Source: a virus. Taken from it: a stretch of DNA of 40,242 nt. A program made the position numbers and the translations under genes. Below the pieces are notes generated by a model. The model did no database searches, was not told the DNA's origin, and was given only the letters and a program-made list of their open reading frames with translations. The stretch's first letter is position 1. Each line of letters begins with the position of its first letter. The stretch is from positions 1 through 40,242 of IMG/VR virus record IMGVR_UViG_3300032893_000142; one strand, given 5' to 3'. Below, one piece after another: positions 21,526 through 29,434 of the stretch.

Positions 21526-22299
21526 ATGGTAGCAGCTGCAGTTGCAGGGGCGGCCGTTGCAGGTGTTGCCGGTTCCGCCATTTCTTCTTCGATTTCGGGG
21601 AACGCAGCTCAGAGCGCGGCCAATACGCAGGCGCAAGCCGCACAGAATGCGCAACAGCTCCAATGGCAGCAGTTCCAGCAGCTCCAGCAGAATTTGCAGC
21701 CGTACATGCAGTTGGGGCCGCAAAATATTCCCGGGCTTCAGTCTCAGCTTGGTCGACTTCAAGGAATGCAGTTTTCCTTCAATCCGACCATGCAGCAGCT
21801 CGAGCAGACGCCGGGATATCAGTTCACGCTCAATCAAGGGCTGAACACGGTCAATAATCAGCTCGCCGCGAAGGGGCTGAATTTGTCGGGTGCGCAGGCG
21901 CGAGGAATCGCCAACTATACGACCGGCTTGGCGAGCAATACGTACCAGCAGCAATACCAGAATGCCTTGCAGAACTTCATGACGAACTATGGGGTTCAGA
22001 GCGATACGTACAACCGTCTTTCTGGCTTGGTAGGTCTTGGTGAGAATGCCGCGGCCGGCGTCGGCAATGCCGGTCTGCAAACTGCTACGAACGCAGGAAA
22101 CCTGATTACCCAAGGTGCAAATGCGCAAGCGGCTGGCACGATTGGCGCCGCCAACGCGCTAAGCAGCGGCATCACCGGAGCTACGTCGTCGCTTGGCAGC
22201 AATGCGCTGCTGTATTCGCTCATGAATCCGACGAATGCGGGAGGCAACATCTACGGAAACGCGTATTCCGGCTTCGACGTTCCTTCGAACTATGGCTAA
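21526..22299 (+). CDS. DNA-ejection (gp7-type) internal virion protein, 257 aa
   Basis: A small internal protein ejected with DNA to form the channel across the envelope. It begins with an Ala/Gly/Val-rich hydrophobic segment (MVAAAVAGAAVAGVAGSAIS), followed by Q-rich helices and the family motif TPGYQFTLNQGLNTVNNQLA then QARGIANYTTGLASNTYQQQ, characteristic of the podovirus DNA-transfer protein family. ATG 21526 follows AGGGGAAAATC. It should precede the next ejection gene directly, but an HNH gene on the other strand is inserted. Confidence 0.75.
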   Translation: MVAAAVAGAAVAGVAGSAISSSISGNAAQSAANTQAQAAQNAQQLQWQQFQQLQQNLQPYMQLGPQNIPGLQSQLGRLQGMQFSFNPTMQQLEQTPGYQFTLNQGLNTVNNQLAAKGLNLSGAQARGIANYTTGLASNTYQQQYQNALQNFMTNYGVQSDTYNRLSGLVGLGENAAAGVGNAGLQTATNAGNLITQGANAQAAGTIGAANALSSGITGATSSLGSNALLYSLMNPTNAGGNIYGNAYSGFDVPSNYG

Positions 22300-22760
22300 T
22301 CGATATGCGCCCATTTTTTCCTCGACTTGATCAAATGCACCATCGCTTGCGATATGCCGTACTTTTCGGCTATTGCACGCTGGCTTTCGCGGCTCTGGCG
22401 GATGGCTTTAACGTCGGATTCGGTGAGCTTAGCGCACCCGTTTTTTTCGCCTCTTTGATCACCGAAAACTTGGCGACCCTTTTCCCACATGTCCTTAATA
22501 TTTTCGGAAATGGATCCAAGCCACAAATGCTCAGGATTCACGCATTTTCTGTTATCGCATGTATGACAGACCAGTTTTCCATCAGGTATTTCACCTTTAT
22601 GGATGAGGTAGGAAAAGCGATGCGCATATCCTTTCTTCCTAGACCAGAAGAACTCTCCATAACCGAGAGACTTATTGACGTAGCCGGTCCATTCCCAGCA
22701 TCCGGATTCGGCTCGTACGTACTTGGCATGGAATCTCTGTTTGTCTTTTTCGGTGAACAT
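22296..22760 (-). CDS. HNH_3 homing endonuclease on the opposite strand, 154 aa
   Basis: The sequence CWEWTGYVNKSLGYGEF then YAHRFSYLIHKGEIPDGKLV and CHTCDNRKCVNPEHLWLGS is a textbook HNH_3 core (H..C...C..P.HL). The C-terminal LTESDVKAIRQSRESQRAIA then EKYGISQAMVHLIKSRKKW is a helix-turn-helix DNA-binding module. It interrupts two ejection genes and overlaps the end of the upstream one by 4 bp (convergent). The TAGGAG ribosome-binding site and its own -10 box show independent expression against the late transcript. AT-rich compared with neighbours. Confidence 0.88.
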   Translation of the reverse strand: MFTEKDKQRFHAKYVRAESGCWEWTGYVNKSLGYGEFFWSRKKGYAHRFSYLIHKGEIPDGKLVCHTCDNRKCVNPEHLWLGSISENIKDMWEKGRQVFGDQRGEKNGCAKLTESDVKAIRQSRESQRAIAEKYGISQAMVHLIKSRKKWAHID

Positions 22761-22786
22761 TTCCGGGCTCCTATGTTGAGCTCTAA

Positions 22787-22792
22787 TTATAC
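22787..22792 (-). promoter_or_regulatory. -10 box of the antisense HNH gene
   Basis: The minus strand reads TATAAT (22792-22787) exactly 26 bp before the ATG at 22760, with ATAGGAG as ribosome-binding site between them. No good -35 is seen 17 bp upstream. A perfect -10 in an otherwise GC-rich phage, travelling with the selfish gene, supports an own promoter. Confidence 0.45.
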
Positions 22793-22813
22793 CGTAACGG
22801 CAGGGTGATCACT

Positions 22814-24418
22814 ATGCCGCTCGATCCAAGCATCCCCCTGGGAATCCAGCCGACGCAGGTTCCGAATCCGTTCCAGCAGATCCAGCAGCCGATCCAGACG
22901 GCGGCCGGATTGCTTCAGCTCAAGCAGAATCAACTTCAGTTGGGCGCGAATCAGGCCATCTCGCAGGCGTATGCACAGTCCGTCGATCCTTCAACCGGGC
23001 AAGTCGACTTCGGCAAGCTGCAATCGCTCGCTGCGCAGTCTGGCGCCGGCGCATTTCTGCCTCAGTTCATGGGCCAACTTTCCGCACAGCGCAATCAGCA
23101 ACAGCAATACCAGCAAGGTCAGCTTGATATGGCGCTGAAACAGCAACAGAACATTCGCGGCATGATCGGCTCTCTCGCGCTTGATCCTGATCTGGGCAAA
23201 GCCGATATGTCGCAGAAGATCGCATCGCAGATCTCCAGCGCTGTGCAGGCTGGCACGCTTCCGCTCGATCAAGGCGTGAGGGAAATTCAGAGCATTCCAA
23301 GCGATCCGAGCGCGCAGGCCGGCTGGATTCAGAATCACCTCATCAACTCACTTTCTGGCGAGGCGAAGATTCAGGCGCTGATGCCGCAGAACGTCCAAGT
23401 GCAGACCGGCGCGGGAACGGCGCTGCTCAATCGAAATCCACTCACCGGCCAGACGACGCCCGGCACGTTCGTGCAAAGCACGCTCTCGCCTGCCGAGCTC
23501 GCCGCGCCGAAGACGATCATCGGCCCGAATGGCGAACAGCGGGAAATCACGACCGCTCAATGGCTCCAATTGCAGGGCGGTGGTGGTGTACCGGGTCAAG
23601 CTGGCGGAGCCGCCGCGCCGGGAGGCTATACCGGACGCTATAACGCGCCCGCGGCAGGCAGCGAGGCGCCCGGTATCCAGACGTCGCTCGGGCCGGCACA
23701 GCAGGCCGGTTTGACGGCTGCAGGCACGTCATCGAGCGCCGCAGCGCAAAACCTCCACAATGCAGCCGCCGACGCGCCGATGCGAATCAACCTGCTCCAG
23801 AACGCGCGCGATGCGCTGTCGGTGGGCGTCGACGCCAACGGGAATCCGATCACGACGGGTCCGGGCACCGACTGGCGCAACACGGCGGCCTCGTTCGTCA
23901 ACTCGCTGGCGCCGGGTGTCGCGAAGTCGCTCGGCATCACCGGTCAGGTGCAGAGCTATGACGAGTTCAAGAAGATCCTCACGAACTATGCCTCGAGCGT
24001 CTCAGGTTCGCTCGGCACCGGCACGGATGCGCGTCTGAACGCCGCAGTGACTGGCAACGCCAATCCGAACATTTCAAATCTGGCGAACGAGGACATTCTG
24101 GCCAAGACGATCGCCGCGGAGAAGATGCGCGCCGCGCAGGACTACGCCTTCCAGAACTCAGGCCTCACGCCTGACAAGTTCAATCAATGGCAATCGCAAT
24201 GGAACAAGGCAGTGGACCCGCAGGCGTTCGTTTTCGCCTCGATGAACCCCGCGCAGCAGCAGGCATTCATCAAACGCCAGTCGCCGGCTGAGCTCGCGCA
24301 GTTCAAGGCCAACCTAGGCAATCTGGTGCGCGCGGGAGCGATTCAGTTGCCGACGCCGCCGCAACCGGTCGCGACTGCTCCGGCCGCCACGCTCCCGCCG
24401 TCGGGTGTCCCGCGATGA
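22814..24418 (+). CDS. Internal virion / DNA-ejection protein, 534 aa
   Basis: ATG 22814 has AGGGTGA six bases upstream and is preferred over GTG 22805. The sequence is Gln/Ala/Pro/Gly-rich with long amphipathic helices (FQQIQQPIQTAAGLLQLKQN, QRNQQQQYQQGQLDMALKQQ), a glycine-rich linker near residues 255-285, and a helical C-terminal half. Composition, length and position between the gp7-type gene and the transglycosylase-containing gene match the middle ejection protein of P22-like phages (gp20 role). No enzymatic motif seen. It overlaps the next gene by 4 bp. Confidence 0.7.
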   Translation: MPLDPSIPLGIQPTQVPNPFQQIQQPIQTAAGLLQLKQNQLQLGANQAISQAYAQSVDPSTGQVDFGKLQSLAAQSGAGAFLPQFMGQLSAQRNQQQQYQQGQLDMALKQQQNIRGMIGSLALDPDLGKADMSQKIASQISSAVQAGTLPLDQGVREIQSIPSDPSAQAGWIQNHLINSLSGEAKIQALMPQNVQVQTGAGTALLNRNPLTGQTTPGTFVQSTLSPAELAAPKTIIGPNGEQREITTAQWLQLQGGGGVPGQAGGAAAPGGYTGRYNAPAAGSEAPGIQTSLGPAQQAGLTAAGTSSSAAAQNLHNAAADAPMRINLLQNARDALSVGVDANGNPITTGPGTDWRNTAASFVNSLAPGVAKSLGITGQVQSYDEFKKILTNYASSVSGSLGTGTDARLNAAVTGNANPNISNLANEDILAKTIAAEKMRAAQDYAFQNSGLTPDKFNQWQSQWNKAVDPQAFVFASMNPAQQQAFIKRQSPAELAQFKANLGNLVRAGAIQLPTPPQPVATAPAATLPPSGVPR

Positions 24419-26601
24419 GCCAATATGACGACATCATCCAGCAGGCGGCTCAACAGTACAACGTTGATCCCGCGCTGATCCGCGGCGTCATCGCCACGGA
24501 ATCTTCGGGGAACCCTAAGGCGACCTCGAAGACGGGTGCTGTCGGCTTGATGCAGATCGAACCGTCGAATTACAAGGCGCTCGGTATCACCGATCCCACC
24601 GACCCGAAGCAGAACATCTTCGGCGGCGCGCAGCTGCTCTCGCAACTGCTCGATCGATTCGGCGATGTGCCGACGGCGCTAACTCATTACATCGGCGGCG
24701 ACGATCCGAAGAATTGGGGCCCGCAGACGGCCGCGTATCCGCAGAAGGTTCTCACTGCCGCAGGCATAGGAGCACCGCAAGTGGCTCAAAAATCTCAGAC
24801 GCTGCCGGGCATTCCGACTGCAGCGCAACCTGGCGGCAATCAGAGCGACGATGCGATCTTTTCGGCGTTCGCTGGTGGTGCACAACCTCAAGGCGCTGCG
24901 CAGCAGGGACCGCAATCCGACGATGCGATTTTCCAGTCGTTTGTCGGATCGGGCGCAGCGCGCGCGCCGGCATCCTTGGCACCGCAACCACAGGCGCCGC
25001 AAGCGTCCCAAGGCGAACAACCGGGGATCTTGGCATCCATCGGAGCCGGCTTGGGCCGTGGCGTGCAGGAGACCGCTCTAGGCGGTCAGCAGCTCGTCGG
25101 CCATCTTCTTCAGTCGCTAGGGTTCAATAACGCCGGTCAGTGGCTTGTGAATGACGTGAACCAAGGTTTGCAGGCTGGCGCGCAGCAGATTGCACCGTAT
25201 CAGGCCGCGCATCCGCTGGCTACCGGCATCGGCCAAGTTGGCGGCTCGATCGCCGCGACTGCACCACTCGGCGCGGTAATGCCGGCCGCGGCTTCGCTTG
25301 GCGGCATGGCTGTGCAAGGTGCAGGACTTGGCGCGCTCACTGGCGCACTCTCGCCGGTCAATCCGAACGAGCAGAATTATGGCGCGGCTAAGGCGCAGCA
25401 GGTTGGCTTAGGCGCCCTGACGGGTGGCGTGCTGTCGCCTGTTGCTGGTGCAGTCGGACGCGTCATCTCGCCGAACGTCTCTCCCGATGTTCAAGCGCTG
25501 ATACAGCGCGGCGTGACGCCGACGCCTGGGCAGATTGCGGGCGGCGCTCTGGCGCGTACCGAGGCAAAACTGACGAGCGCCCCGGGTATCGGAGATGCGA
25601 TCGTTGCCGGTCAGCGTCGCGCAGTCGATCAATTTAACCGAGCGACATATCAGGACGCTCTCGCACAGGTCGGTCAGCACTTGCCAAACAACGTCGCTAC
25701 CGGCTCAGAAGGTGTCGACTATGTTCGCACCCAACTAGGCCACCTATATGATTCGATTGCGAATCGGGCATCGCTCACCGCAGACCAGAACCTTTCCAAC
25801 GATCTGAATGCTATCCGAAACGATCTGGCCCAGACTGCTCCCGGAGCACTGAACCAGTTCGACCATATCATCAATAATCAACTTACGGCAAAGGTAACTG
25901 GCGGGGCGATTCCGCAGGGCGGCAATCTTCCGATTGGCGGAACGATGACGGGCAATCAGTGGAATGATAGCCGGTCAATGATAGCGAATTTGTCGCGCCG
26001 TCAGATCACCGGCAACGCGAATGCCGACAACTGGGCATTGCATGATGCTCTGGATGATCTGACTACGGCCCTGAATAACGCAGTTGGCCGCAGCAGCGCG
26101 CCAGATGTTCTGGCTGATCTCCAGCGCGCGAATGCAGGATGGGCGCGCTATAAGCAGATCGAGAAAGCGGCCGGGTCTATTGGGGCTTCGAACAACGGAA
26201 ATATCTTCACACCGGCTCAATACACGTCTTCGATTCGTTCTGGCTCAACGGCTGCTCAGAAAGGTACAAATAGCGGGCTGAACGCAGATTTCGCAAACGC
26301 TGCTCAGAACGTGCTCGGGTCGAAATATCCGGACTCGGGCACGGCGGGGCGCGGTCTCATGAATCTGCTCGGAAGCGGCATCTTAACAGGCGGCCTGATT
26401 ACAAATCCGACCGCGACGCTCGCTGGTCTCGGTGGCGTGGCGCTTGGATCTATCCCTTACACCCAACTCGGTCAGCGCGCGGCGGCGTCACTGCTTACAG
26501 CGCGCCCACAGTTTGCCCAGCCGGTAGGGCAGGCTGTTACGGGTCTCGGCCGCTTGGTCGTACCCGGGAGCCTCCCGGCGCTTCTTTCTGGCAGCCAATG
26601 A
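24415..26601 (+). CDS. Ejection protein with N-terminal lytic transglycosylase, 728 aa
   Basis: Residues 1-115 are an SLT-type lytic transglycosylase: YNVDPALIRGVIATESSGNP with catalytic Glu29, then GAVGLMQIEPSNYKALG and the ALTHYIGG motif. This domain cuts peptidoglycan locally so that DNA can pass. It is followed by two near-repeated segments with QSDDAIFSAF/QSDDAIFQSF (near 137-145 and 162-170), Gly/Ala-rich hydrophobic stretches (residues 200-320) that can enter membranes, and a long helical C-terminal region. The P22 gp16 position in the ejection cluster, with an added enzyme domain. Confidence 0.82.
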   Translation: MSQYDDIIQQAAQQYNVDPALIRGVIATESSGNPKATSKTGAVGLMQIEPSNYKALGITDPTDPKQNIFGGAQLLSQLLDRFGDVPTALTHYIGGDDPKNWGPQTAAYPQKVLTAAGIGAPQVAQKSQTLPGIPTAAQPGGNQSDDAIFSAFAGGAQPQGAAQQGPQSDDAIFQSFVGSGAARAPASLAPQPQAPQASQGEQPGILASIGAGLGRGVQETALGGQQLVGHLLQSLGFNNAGQWLVNDVNQGLQAGAQQIAPYQAAHPLATGIGQVGGSIAATAPLGAVMPAAASLGGMAVQGAGLGALTGALSPVNPNEQNYGAAKAQQVGLGALTGGVLSPVAGAVGRVISPNVSPDVQALIQRGVTPTPGQIAGGALARTEAKLTSAPGIGDAIVAGQRRAVDQFNRATYQDALAQVGQHLPNNVATGSEGVDYVRTQLGHLYDSIANRASLTADQNLSNDLNAIRNDLAQTAPGALNQFDHIINNQLTAKVTGGAIPQGGNLPIGGTMTGNQWNDSRSMIANLSRRQITGNANADNWALHDALDDLTTALNNAVGRSSAPDVLADLQRANAGWARYKQIEKAAGSIGASNNGNIFTPAQYTSSIRSGSTAAQKGTNSGLNADFANAAQNVLGSKYPDSGTAGRGLMNLLGSGILTGGLITNPTATLAGLGGVALGSIPYTQLGQRAAASLLTARPQFAQPVGQAVTGLGRLVVPGSLPALLSGSQ

Positions 26602-26617
26602 GCAACGGAGGCCATAA

Positions 26618-26665
26618 ATGATCGATGTTCCAGCCGACGTGCCGATGACGCGAATGATCTCGATG
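26618..26665 (+). pseudogene. 5' remnant of a small gene cut by the HNH insertion
   Basis: A strong ribosome-binding site (GGAGG at 26607-26611) and ATG 26618 open a frame MIDVPADVPMTRMISM that runs straight into the 3' end of the minus-strand HNH gene at 26666. The natural continuation is not found. The frame happens to stay open antisense through the HNH gene to 27352, which would give a 244-aa fusion of no recognisable nature. It is best read as the beginning of a lost or truncated small tail gene. Confidence 0.4.
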
Positions 26666-27340
26666 CTAGTCACTGCCCTTCTCCTTGCGTTTTGCGGCGA
26701 AATAATCGATTGCCTCTTGGCGAGTGCAGCCTGTAGCTCGCATCATGTAGAGCGCTCGCATTTTTCCGATTCCAAGTTTTCTCATGGCCTCGGCTGTCGT
26801 AATGACTTCCCCATCAAGCGTCACAAGCTTGGAATTTCTCTTGTTGGCATGCTGCTCTCTGTCGGTTGCCCATCGGCAATTTCCGGGCTCATAATTTCCG
26901 TTGTTATCAATTCGATCAATGGATTTTCCTGCTGGTCTCTCTCCCATATCGGAGAAAAACTTTTCAAAAATCAACCATTGATCGCAAACAGATATCCCTC
27001 GTCCGCCATAGGAGTGGTACGAAGAATTTTTCGGATTAGTGCATCTCTGAACCATCGATGCCCATATGTGATATTCGCTAGTACGCCTTTTCCCATGTGT
27101 ACGGCGCACGTCTCCAATGTTGAATTTTTCAGATCTGACGCATCCGCAGGATTTCGTGTTACCGCTTTTAAGAGACGATTCAAGCGTGACAATAATTTTT
27201 CCGCAATCACACTTGGCTTTGACTCGGTAAAGTTTTCCGCCTATAGGATTTGGGATCGGGTCCGCCTGTGCCATCACAACCAATCGGTCAAATCGTGTCC
27301 CGTCTGGAATAGCTCTTCGTTCCGGCATCTTAGCCACCAT
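26666..27340 (-). CDS. HNH homing endonuclease on the opposite strand, 224 aa
   Basis: A phage HNH nuclease of the type with an N-terminal zinc module (KAKCDCGKIIVTLESSLKSG then NTKSCGC) and the core YHIWASMVQRCTNP, SYGGRGISVCDQW, SIDRIDNNGNYEPGNCRWAT, closing with a helical DNA-binding tail (TTAEAMRKLGIGKMRALYMM). It sits between the ejection genes and the tailspike, transcribed against them. It is AT-rich compared with neighbours. Start is ATG 27340 or the in-frame ATG four codons later. It belongs to a different HNH subfamily from the other three in the window. Confidence 0.88.
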   Translation of the reverse strand: MVAKMPERRAIPDGTRFDRLVVMAQADPIPNPIGGKLYRVKAKCDCGKIIVTLESSLKSGNTKSCGCVRSEKFNIGDVRRTHGKRRTSEYHIWASMVQRCTNPKNSSYHSYGGRGISVCDQWLIFEKFFSDMGERPAGKSIDRIDNNGNYEPGNCRWATDREQHANKRNSKLVTLDGEVITTAEAMRKLGIGKMRALYMMRATGCTRQEAIDYFAAKRKEKGSD

Positions 27341-27362
27341 CGATTCGTATAGAGGGAATTAT

Positions 27363-29411
27363 ATGTCGGGGACTCTTCTTCCGCCAGCAGAACAACAGTG
27401 GTGCGACAGCAACGGCAAGCCGCTCGCTGGAGGCACAATCTATCTTTACGTGCCCAACACGACGACCTATAAGGCGAGTTGGCAGGACGTCAATTTGACT
27501 ACGCTCAACCCTCAGCCCATCGTCCTCGACAGCTCGGGTCGCGCGATCATCTGGGGAACGGGGGCATATCGGCAGCAGGTGTTCGATCAGTTCAACAACT
27601 TGATTTACGATCAGGTTACAACTGACACCTCGGGCGGACTCCTCGGTAACATGACAGACAACACGTATCTGTCGGGGACCGGCTTCACGCCTGGCACAAC
27701 GACGCAACTCACGTTGTCGACTGGCCCTGGCTCTGCCGCAAACATGTGGGTATTTTTTGACGCCGCCTTCCAAACGCCGGATACCTGGAGTCTGAATGTA
27801 GCCACAAATGTTGTGACGTTCAACTCGCCGATTCCTGTCGGCGTGCAGGAAGTCAACATCAAGGTTGGATCAACGATTGCTGTCGGTACGCCTGGCTCGG
27901 GGACTGTAACCGATGCTTCTGTTGCGGCCAACGCGGGTATCCAGTCGAGCAAACTCTCATACAACGAGGGCGGCGCTGGAGCCGTCACACGTACGGTCCA
28001 ATCGCGCCTGCGCGACATCGTATCGATCAAGGATTTCGGCGCAAAAGGCGACGGCACGACCGACGATACGGCAGCAATTCAGGCTGCCATGAACAGTCTG
28101 TCCAGCGGCGGAGAACTATACGTTCCGGTTGGTACCTACATCGTAAATCCTTCCGGATCGTCGGTTCTTACGTGGTCCATGTCGGAACCACTTCGGGTAA
28201 CAGGTGCCGGCGCCGGCGCTTCTATCTTGCAGACGAATTCGACAGCGAACGCATCGATTTTGAATGCCACGGCAGGCACGATTGAGCTTTCCGATATCGG
28301 TCTTTATGGTCCGGTTACTGCGGCGTCGGCGGGCACGTTGCTGACGACGGCTGTCGATCACAAGTTCACTCGTGTCGATTTCTGTCGATATTTTCATGGA
28401 TTTTCTGGAACGGCAAACGTCGGTTTGCTAGATGGATGTCATTTCGGGACGGAGTTCATCAATGGACCGATCTCGACGAGCTCAGTTGGCGCAGTTGTAA
28501 ATGGATACGCAGGCGGAATTAATTTCACCAACTGCATCGCGTATGTTCCTTCTGCACCGGTAATCACGCCAGCAGCTGGTATCAACGTCATCAGCTGCGG
28601 TGCCTGCCAGATCTCGAATAGCAATATCATTCGGCAGGGGGCGAATGTCCTTGTCAATCCGCAAAGTGGGCAGACCGTTTCTTCGCTTCAGATAAGCAAC
28701 ACCTATCTCGATTCTGCGCAGACGTATAATCTTTGGATCGCGCCTGGTACCGGAGGATCTGTCGTCCGTACATTCCTCGATCAGGTCGAATGCAGCAGTT
28801 CTGCGCAGGACGGTATCAATATCAACGGTAACAACGGAACCGTTGATGGAGTCGAAATCACTGCTTTACAGACAAATTTCTGCGCTGGAAACGGTATTAC
28901 TGTCGTCGGTGCAAATGCGAAAAATATTGATGTTAATGGTGGCGAGGCTGTAGGTAATGTTGGCTCTGGTATTTCTGTAAACAGCGGTGCGTCCGTTCGC
29001 GGGAAAGGCGTCTTCTCAGGTTCAGGGTATGGGGGAGGAGGTAATGCAGACGGGTTCTTCTGCGACGGCTCATCTACTATCGTTTTGAAGAACTGCACGG
29101 CCTCTGGAAACGCTGTGAATTATTCGGTGCCTGCATCCGCCATCGTCCAAAACTGCGACGGATTTGTGAGCGCTAATACAGGCTCATCGGCGATCCCAAA
29201 CACGGGGACATCAGTCGTCGTCTCTCACGGCCTGAGCGGCACGCCTGGTGCAGCGCAAATCCAGCTCACGCCGAACGTGTCTATGGGTTCGAACCCTGTC
29301 TATGTTGATACAACTTCGATTACGGCTACGACGTTCACCGCACGATGCGCAAGCGCTGCGAGCGGTTCATTGAATTTCTCGTGGCGCGCGACCTGTAACG
29401 GACAGCAATAA
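27363..29411 (+). CDS. Tailspike with right-handed beta-helix (pectate-lyase fold), 682 aa
   Basis: Receptor-binding spike, probably a polysaccharide depolymerase. Residues 1-95 (MSGTLLPPAEQQWCDSNGKP, then GTIYLYVPNTTTYK) form the virion-attachment part; about 97-163 is the WVFFDAAFQ domain shared with the 173-aa tail protein; about 222-245 (VSIKDFGAKGDGTTDDTAAI) is the classical start of the pectate-lyase beta-helix; about 250-600 are beta-helix coils with repeated G-N/S-N turns; the end (about 605-682) is a separate beta cap. The C-terminal half is less GC-rich, as expected for exchanged receptor-binding parts. Confidence 0.85.
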   Translation: MSGTLLPPAEQQWCDSNGKPLAGGTIYLYVPNTTTYKASWQDVNLTTLNPQPIVLDSSGRAIIWGTGAYRQQVFDQFNNLIYDQVTTDTSGGLLGNMTDNTYLSGTGFTPGTTTQLTLSTGPGSAANMWVFFDAAFQTPDTWSLNVATNVVTFNSPIPVGVQEVNIKVGSTIAVGTPGSGTVTDASVAANAGIQSSKLSYNEGGAGAVTRTVQSRLRDIVSIKDFGAKGDGTTDDTAAIQAAMNSLSSGGELYVPVGTYIVNPSGSSVLTWSMSEPLRVTGAGAGASILQTNSTANASILNATAGTIELSDIGLYGPVTAASAGTLLTTAVDHKFTRVDFCRYFHGFSGTANVGLLDGCHFGTEFINGPISTSSVGAVVNGYAGGINFTNCIAYVPSAPVITPAAGINVISCGACQISNSNIIRQGANVLVNPQSGQTVSSLQISNTYLDSAQTYNLWIAPGTGGSVVRTFLDQVECSSSAQDGININGNNGTVDGVEITALQTNFCAGNGITVVGANAKNIDVNGGEAVGNVGSGISVNSGASVRGKGVFSGSGYGGGGNADGFFCDGSSTIVLKNCTASGNAVNYSVPASAIVQNCDGFVSANTGSSAIPNTGTSVVVSHGLSGTPGAAQIQLTPNVSMGSNPVYVDTTSITATTFTARCASAASGSLNFSWRATCNGQQ

Positions 29412-29434
29412 TCTTAATGGGATAAGCGTATATC

